DNA of 38,551 nucleotides from Gammaproteobacteria bacterium. Its GTDB lineage: Bacteria > Pseudomonadota > Gammaproteobacteria > Pseudomonadales > Azotimanducaceae. The stretch covers positions 23,398 through 61,948 of the forward strand of contig PCCE01000029.1 in NCBI GenBank assembly GCA_002731575.1, given 5' to 3'. Under the pieces are notes generated by a model that ran no database searches, was not told the DNA's origin, and saw only the letters and a program-made list of their open reading frames with translations. Position 1 is the stretch's first letter; every line of letters starts with the position of its first letter. Shown piece after piece: positions 35,343 through 38,551 of the stretch. The translations under genes were made by a program, and so were the position numbers.

Positions 35343-35429
35343 GCCCAGGTGGTGAAATTGGTAGACACGCTAGCTTCAGGTGCTAGTGGCCGTAAGGCCG
35401 TGGAGGTTCAAGTCCTCTCCTGGGCACCA
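35343..35429 (+). tRNA. tRNA-Leu(CAG)
   Basis: 87 bases including the encoded CCA. The acceptor stem is perfect, GCCCAGG with CCTGGGC; anticodon stem CTAGC/GCTAG encloses loop TTCAGGT, giving anticodon CAG, which reads CUG. A long variable arm (TGGCCGTAAGGCCG) and T-arm GGAGG-TTCAAGT-CCTCT are as expected for a class II tRNA. The 3' end is the probable integration site of the following element and remains intact. Confidence 0.97.
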
Positions 35430-35431
35430 AC

Positions 35432-35532
35432 AAAGATAACAGGCCTACAGGCAAGTGATTGATTTAATTGATCTTATCTTGATTTAGCAGCTGTTCTGGC
35501 GACGCCCTAAAGATAATCCAAAGATAATTTGG
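35432..35532. repeat. AAAGATAA repeats and small dyads between tRNA-Leu and integrase gene
   Basis: AAAGATAA occurs directly at 35432, 35509 and 35520, the last two inside an 11-base tandem unit. TTATCTT, close to its inverse, is at 35474-35480. TTGATTTA is repeated at 35459 and 35479 (20-base period). CCAAA-GATAA-TTTGG forms a 15-base dyad at 35518-35532. The group could be arm-type integrase or excisionase sites, or the integrase operator; function is inferred. Confidence 0.5.
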
Positions 35533-35568
35533 TACTCATCAGCCCTTAATTACTGCTAACTTAGGGGC

Positions 35569-37059
35569 ATGACTTTGCGCAAAATTAAATATTTAAAGAT
35601 TGATAACAACAGCGACTGGTTAGCCTACCAGCGTGGACTGCCCAAGGCCATCAAGGGTAAAGCCAAGGCCATGCACCTGCCGCTGACAATCACCAGACCC
35701 CTAGGGCTTACCAAAGCAGCTACCGTTGCTCAGATTACGGCAGCCATTGAAACACATAATAGGGTGTTTGATGACGTTTGTCGGATGCTGCGTTCAAGCA
35801 GTGAAGGTACTGCTAGTAAGAAGCAGGCGATTGAAGACGCAAAAACCCTACTAGAGGTTCGTGGCGTTGAGCAAGGGGCGATGATAGACGTTGACCCTAT
35901 GAACCCAGCCTTTGATGGCACCTTAGACGCAGCGTTTGGTATCCATGTAAACCAACATCACCACGACTGGGAGCATGTCTATCCAAACGAGCAAAGGATG
36001 CCAGAGGACTTAGTGTCGGCTGTTAACACGCTACTCAAAACGAACAAGGGCCACGCAGAGGTACATCTATTTTCTGACGCAGCGGAGCATTACAAGCGGC
36101 ACAAGCAACAAGCGATGCAGCTAAAGGCTACGTCGGAGGCTAAGACGAAACAACTTCAACGGGCTTGGAGTAAAGAGCTAAAGCGGCTCAATGACTTTAT
36201 GGCGTTCACAGGCAACCGAGAGTTTACCAGCGACAACTGCAACGTAGCTCTTAGGCTGTACCGCAAGCACCTCCTGAAACTACACAAAACATCACCAGCC
36301 TCAGCTAAACGGGACTTAGTTCCTGCTGCTGCGGCCCTGAGAAGATACGCTGAAGAAGTAGCCATCAACGTGGCTGTAACTACCAAGCTGACCATTGAAG
36401 AACAACGGGCGAATGCGAAGCAGCGTCCCGTGGTGGATATTGTTAAAGAGCTTCCGCTGTTATGGCTTGCTGCACATGACGATGCTTACGACCATATGTT
36501 TAGGCTGCATGTATTTGGAATCTTCAGCGGCAGCCACGCCAGTGAGCTAATACAGTCTGATGTTAGCGATGTTTATGATGGTTATTTCATTCTAGGAGGC
36601 ACTAAAAAGGCCACACGGACCAGACCAGTGGTAATTGTCAATGAGACCCATGGGCAGCTTCTCAGACAGTTTAAGAACTACCCCAAGGATGACTTTGGGT
36701 TTGCTTCAATTTGCGGCAGGCGAGCAACGCAGACTGAATCAAGGCATTCAAAGCTAATAAAAGATGAGCTTCTCAAAGCTACAGGTAATACAGCGTTGAC
36801 GGCCTACAGCATGAGGCACACAGGTAAGCACGTTGGTGAAATTAAAGGGGTCAGCAGGCTGCCGACATTTCAAAGAATGTTCGGATGGTCATCAGGTGAC
36901 GGCGTACAGGACGATTACGGCGCAGCAGGTATCTATAGCGATGCCATGCTCAATGAGTTTAGAGCTTTGACAGATAGATTGGTTGATGGCCTGCCTGAAC
37001 AACCTAACAATCCAACATTAGCGACTGATAACGTCGTAACCTTCGGGCCGCAAAGGTAA
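35569..37059 (+). CDS. Divergent tyrosine recombinase (integrase)
   Basis: A 496-residue protein. The N-terminal ~290 residues contain a long helical, DNA-binding-like region; the C-terminal part matches the tyrosine-recombinase fold. Expected catalytic positions: Arg I region FSGSHASEL, where the Arg is His323; beta-hairpin Lys in GGTKKATRTRPVV (346 or 347); box II TAYSMRHTGKH (Tyr413, Arg416); Trp440 in MFGWSSGDG instead of His (as in Cre); and nucleophile Tyr450 in QDDYGAAG, with Tyr456 an alternative. The missing first Arg is unusual. The start follows AGGGG only one base from ATG, so weak translation or a different start is possible. Target is probably the adjacent tRNA-Leu. Confidence 0.75.
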   Translation: MTLRKIKYLKIDNNSDWLAYQRGLPKAIKGKAKAMHLPLTITRPLGLTKAATVAQITAAIETHNRVFDDVCRMLRSSSEGTASKKQAIEDAKTLLEVRGVEQGAMIDVDPMNPAFDGTLDAAFGIHVNQHHHDWEHVYPNEQRMPEDLVSAVNTLLKTNKGHAEVHLFSDAAEHYKRHKQQAMQLKATSEAKTKQLQRAWSKELKRLNDFMAFTGNREFTSDNCNVALRLYRKHLLKLHKTSPASAKRDLVPAAAALRRYAEEVAINVAVTTKLTIEEQRANAKQRPVVDIVKELPLLWLAAHDDAYDHMFRLHVFGIFSGSHASELIQSDVSDVYDGYFILGGTKKATRTRPVVIVNETHGQLLRQFKNYPKDDFGFASICGRRATQTESRHSKLIKDELLKATGNTALTAYSMRHTGKHVGEIKGVSRLPTFQRMFGWSSGDGVQDDYGAAGIYSDAMLNEFRALTDRLVDGLPEQPNNPTLATDNVVTFGPQR

Positions 37060-37333
37060 TCTTTGGTTTATTTCTGCGGTCAAAAGAACACTACGCTAAG
37101 CAACGTGCTGCCCTTTAGTGGAGACAAGCGTTAGGTTAGACACTTAATGCATTTGTTGCTGGGGTTAGTGTTGGTGTCTTTAGCTAGTGTTAGCTGGGGT
37201 TATCTGAGCACAGACTAAGGCTCTAGTGTCTTTGTTGACTGGTTGGGGAGGAGCGCAAAATCCGTAGAGCCTGAGAGGTTTAGCGACTAACAAAAAGTAT
37301 AAGGGTCTATAATAGGACAAGAGGGGGATGAAG
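37060..37333. promoter_or_regulatory. Integrase-TauD intergenic region with candidate promoter
   Basis: The 268 bases between the integrase stop and the first possible dioxygenase start hold no gene. TATAAT at 37308-37313 is a perfect -10, with only a weak -35 about 17 bases upstream; start of transcription near 37320 would leave a leader of roughly 8-14 bases. TTGACT at 37235 has no good -10 at usual spacing. GCTGGGGTTA is repeated at 37158-37167 and 37193-37202. Confidence 0.5.
37158..37202. repeat. GCTGGGGTTA direct repeats
   Basis: A 10-base sequence repeats exactly with a 35-base period, within a GT-rich stretch that also carries three TAGTGT units and two GTGTCTTT units. Could be binding sites or simple slipped repeats. 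Confidence 0.45.
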
Positions 37334-38158
37334 ATGGCAATGGTGATTGCACAGACACCTAATATCGGCGCGGAGATAACCGGGATTAATTTGAGTCAAA
37401 GCATTCGCCAAAAAAGTGTGGCGTGGCTAGAGGCGCAACTTGTTAAACATAAGGTGATTTTCTTTCGGGACCAATACGTCGACTCAGAGGCGCACCTTCG
37501 GTTTGCTAGAGAATTCGGCGACCTTGAGACTCATCCAGTGAATCAGAAAACGGGATTCGCAGAAATAATGGTGCTACACAACAACGCGGAAAAGCGACCG
37601 TCAGGAACAGCCGTGTGGCACTCAGATGTAACGTGGCGAGAGCAACCCTCGCTCGGGTCTGTCCTAGTTGCTAAAAAAGTCCCTAAGGTAGGAGGCGACA
37701 CACTATTTGCGAATATGGAAATGGCCTATGAGCTTATTGATGAGTCCATTCGTAACGAAATAAGTGAAATGAAGGCAATCCATCAATTCCAGCCAATGCG
37801 TCGCTATCTGGTCGCGTCGGGCGTCAATGCAAAAAGGCTATCGAAATTCGATGAAGAATATCCTCCAGTTGTTCACCCTTTGGTACGGACACACCCCGTA
37901 ACTGGTCAAAAGTCGATATACGTAAATGCGCTTTTCACTGTAGGCATCGAAGGTGTTGCTATCGGTGATGCAAGCCGCTTGCTCGATAAACTATATGCAA
38001 CGGCGCAAAAGCCGGAAATTCAGTGTCGCTTTCGGTGGCGAAAAGACTCTATCGCTTTTTGGGATAATCGATCCTGTCAGCATTATGCGACGGCGGATTA
38101 CTTCCCAAACGAACGTCTAATGGAAAGAGTTACAATTCGTGGAGACAAGCCCTTTTAG
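37334..38158 (+). CDS. TauD/TfdA-family Fe(II)/2-oxoglutarate dioxygenase
   Basis: A protein of about 275 residues, close in length to E. coli TauD. Iron triad His98-x-Asp100 (AVWHSDVTWRE) and His252 (SCQHYATADYF), with Arg263/Arg267 region for 2-oxoglutarate, are at the expected positions (numbered from the first ATG at 37328). GVIFFRDQ-like HKVIFFRDQYVDSEAHLRFAREFGD and GGDTLFANM are family segments. TauD releases sulfite from taurine; TfdA-type relatives act on aryloxyalkanoates or other acids, and the substrate here is unknown. ATGs at 37328, 37334 and 37340 are possible; GGGGG is better spaced for 37334. It is the only cargo gene seen in the element. Confidence 0.88.
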   Translation: MAMVIAQTPNIGAEITGINLSQSIRQKSVAWLEAQLVKHKVIFFRDQYVDSEAHLRFAREFGDLETHPVNQKTGFAEIMVLHNNAEKRPSGTAVWHSDVTWREQPSLGSVLVAKKVPKVGGDTLFANMEMAYELIDESIRNEISEMKAIHQFQPMRRYLVASGVNAKRLSKFDEEYPPVVHPLVRTHPVTGQKSIYVNALFTVGIEGVAIGDASRLLDKLYATAQKPEIQCRFRWRKDSIAFWDNRSCQHYATADYFPNERLMERVTIRGDKPF

Positions 38159-38216
38159 TGACTTCGGTTTATTAGACCTAGTCCCGCACCAAAAGTTGGG
38201 GCATTGCATGAGCACT

Positions 38217-38246
38217 CTTGAGTCTCACCAGTGAGGACTTGAGTCT
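38217..38246. repeat. CTTGAGTCT direct repeat flanking a hairpin
   Basis: CTTGAGTCT at 38217-38225 and 38238-38246 (21-base period) flanks CTCA-CCAG-TGAG, whose stem can be extended by AGT/ACT across a bulged G. It lies about 60 bases after the dioxygenase stop and lacks a T-tract. Could be a weak terminator or protein-binding site. Confidence 0.35.
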
Positions 38247-38332
38247 GGATGGCTTGTGTGAGATTTGGTGACTCCTTTCTTTCAAAGCCACCTTTGATGT
38301 ACCCAGCGTCCACCTACAGCTACTGATGTATA

Positions 38333-38379
38333 GCAAGAGCCGTCGCGGCCTTTAGAGGTCCTAATGTCTCCTGCGGCAC
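38333..38379 (+). other. Degenerate tRNA-Leu 3'-half-like sequence
   Basis: GCAAGAGCCGTCGCGGCC followed by TAGAGGTCCTAATG and TCTCCTGCGGCACC can be aligned to the variable arm, T-arm and 3' end of the tRNA-Leu at 35343-35429 with roughly two thirds identity and one-base gaps. It cannot form a full acceptor stem. It may be a decayed attachment site or chance. Confidence 0.2.
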
Positions 38380-38551
38380 CCCAAAGCTCGCCAAAGCTCT
38401 AATCACTCCACCAGCATTTGTGCATTACACTCCTTTGTATTCTTCAGCAGTCACAGGCTATCTCCTGCTGGAATTAACTGAATAACTAATTGTATAACAA
38501 GGGTAGGTGGAAGGATTGGTGTCTTATGCTTGCTGGAGTCGCCCTGCGGGC

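Larger units (their letters stand above)
38155..38454 (-). pseudogene. Possible decayed small coding frame
   Basis: On the minus strand GTG at 38454, with AGGAG seven bases upstream, opens a frame (MTAEEYKGV) that stops after nine codons, resumes with 34 sense codons and is broken twice more before running 52 codons to 38155. Stretches such as VIRALASFGVPQETLGPLKAATALAIHQ look protein-like. Three stops in 100 codons is not far from chance, so this may be coincidence. Confidence 0.2.
35343..38551 (+). mobile_element. Left end of a probable tRNA-Leu-integrated genomic island
   Basis: A tyrosine recombinase gene reads away from an intact tRNA-Leu gene, 139 bases beyond it, and the DNA after the tRNA is less GC-rich than the housekeeping region, with no conserved core genes. 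This is the usual layout of islands or prophages integrated at a tRNA 3' end. The right boundary (a copy of the tRNA 3' end) was not found in this window; no phage structural or conjugation gene is seen. Confidence 0.6.
38159..38551. other. Tail of window without an intact gene
   Basis: This 393-base end has no intact open frame above ~50 codons. It holds CTTGAGTCT repeats around a hairpin (38217-38246), a tRNA-Leu-like stretch (38333-38379), tandem CCAAAGCTC units (38381-38399) and the broken minus-strand frame. It may be the start of the next cargo region, or element debris. Confidence 0.6.

Noticed and set aside
38222-38241. Hairpin at 38222-38241 as a rho-independent terminator of the dioxygenase gene
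   Set aside because: No T-run follows; kept only as a repeat/hairpin.
37171-38526. TTGGTGTCTT direct repeats around the TauD-like gene (37171 and 38516)
   Set aside because: A shared 10-mer in ~1.4 kb is expected about once by chance, and no terminal inverted repeats or target duplication were found.

Overview
The window looks like chromosomal DNA of a free-living, probably marine gammaproteobacterium. This is inferred from the gene order (rnr-rlmB-rpsF-rpsR-rplI, dnaB-radA, ettA, glyA-nrdR-ribD-nusB-thiL-pgpA, xseB-ispA, tRNA-Leu next to rnr), from the protein sequences, and from several envelope lipoproteins. A lineage near Cellvibrionales/Halieaceae is a guess and was not tested.

Layout. 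1-5221: an accessory stretch with the 3' part of an acyl-CoA dehydrogenase, a lipoprotein joining a cadherin-like repeat to a PEBP domain, a GNAT acetyltransferase, a YgjP-type metallopeptidase and an S41 peptidase lipoprotein. 5336-13233: a likely light/oxidative-stress and membrane-lipid block with an OmpR-type regulator, a CPD photolyase, a histidine kinase that faces the photolyase, DUF2878, a COG2907-type FAD oxidoreductase, an NTF2/SnoaL-like lipoprotein and a protein that joins a DUF1295 membrane domain to a separate periplasmic-looking domain. 13272-19862: a possible acid/ester catabolic block with a CaiB/BaiF CoA-transferase, a phytanoyl-CoA-dioxygenase-like enzyme, a RraA-family protein, an acyl-CoA synthetase and a type-B carboxylesterase lipoprotein, the last two translationally overlapping.

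19921-35295 is conserved housekeeping: xseB-ispA (+) converging on glyA-nrdR-ribD-nusB-thiL-pgpA (-); ettA (+); dnaB-radA (-); and rnr-rlmB-rpsF-rpsR-rplI (-), which ends in a clear rho-independent terminator. The riboflavin genes ribE, ribBA and ribH, often found between ribD and nusB, are absent.

35343-38551 looks like the left end of an integrated element. An intact tRNA-Leu(CAG) is followed by AT-rich repeats, a divergent tyrosine recombinase whose first catalytic Arg position appears to be His, a TauD-like dioxygenase with its own perfect -10 box, and a 393-base tail with no intact gene that may hold decayed coding and tRNA-like sequence. The right end lies outside the window.

The best candidates for something new are the split two-component/photolyase/lipid block with its DUF1295 fusion, and the tRNA-Leu element with its unusual integrase. 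No CRISPR array, rRNA, insertion sequence or recognised anti-phage system was seen.
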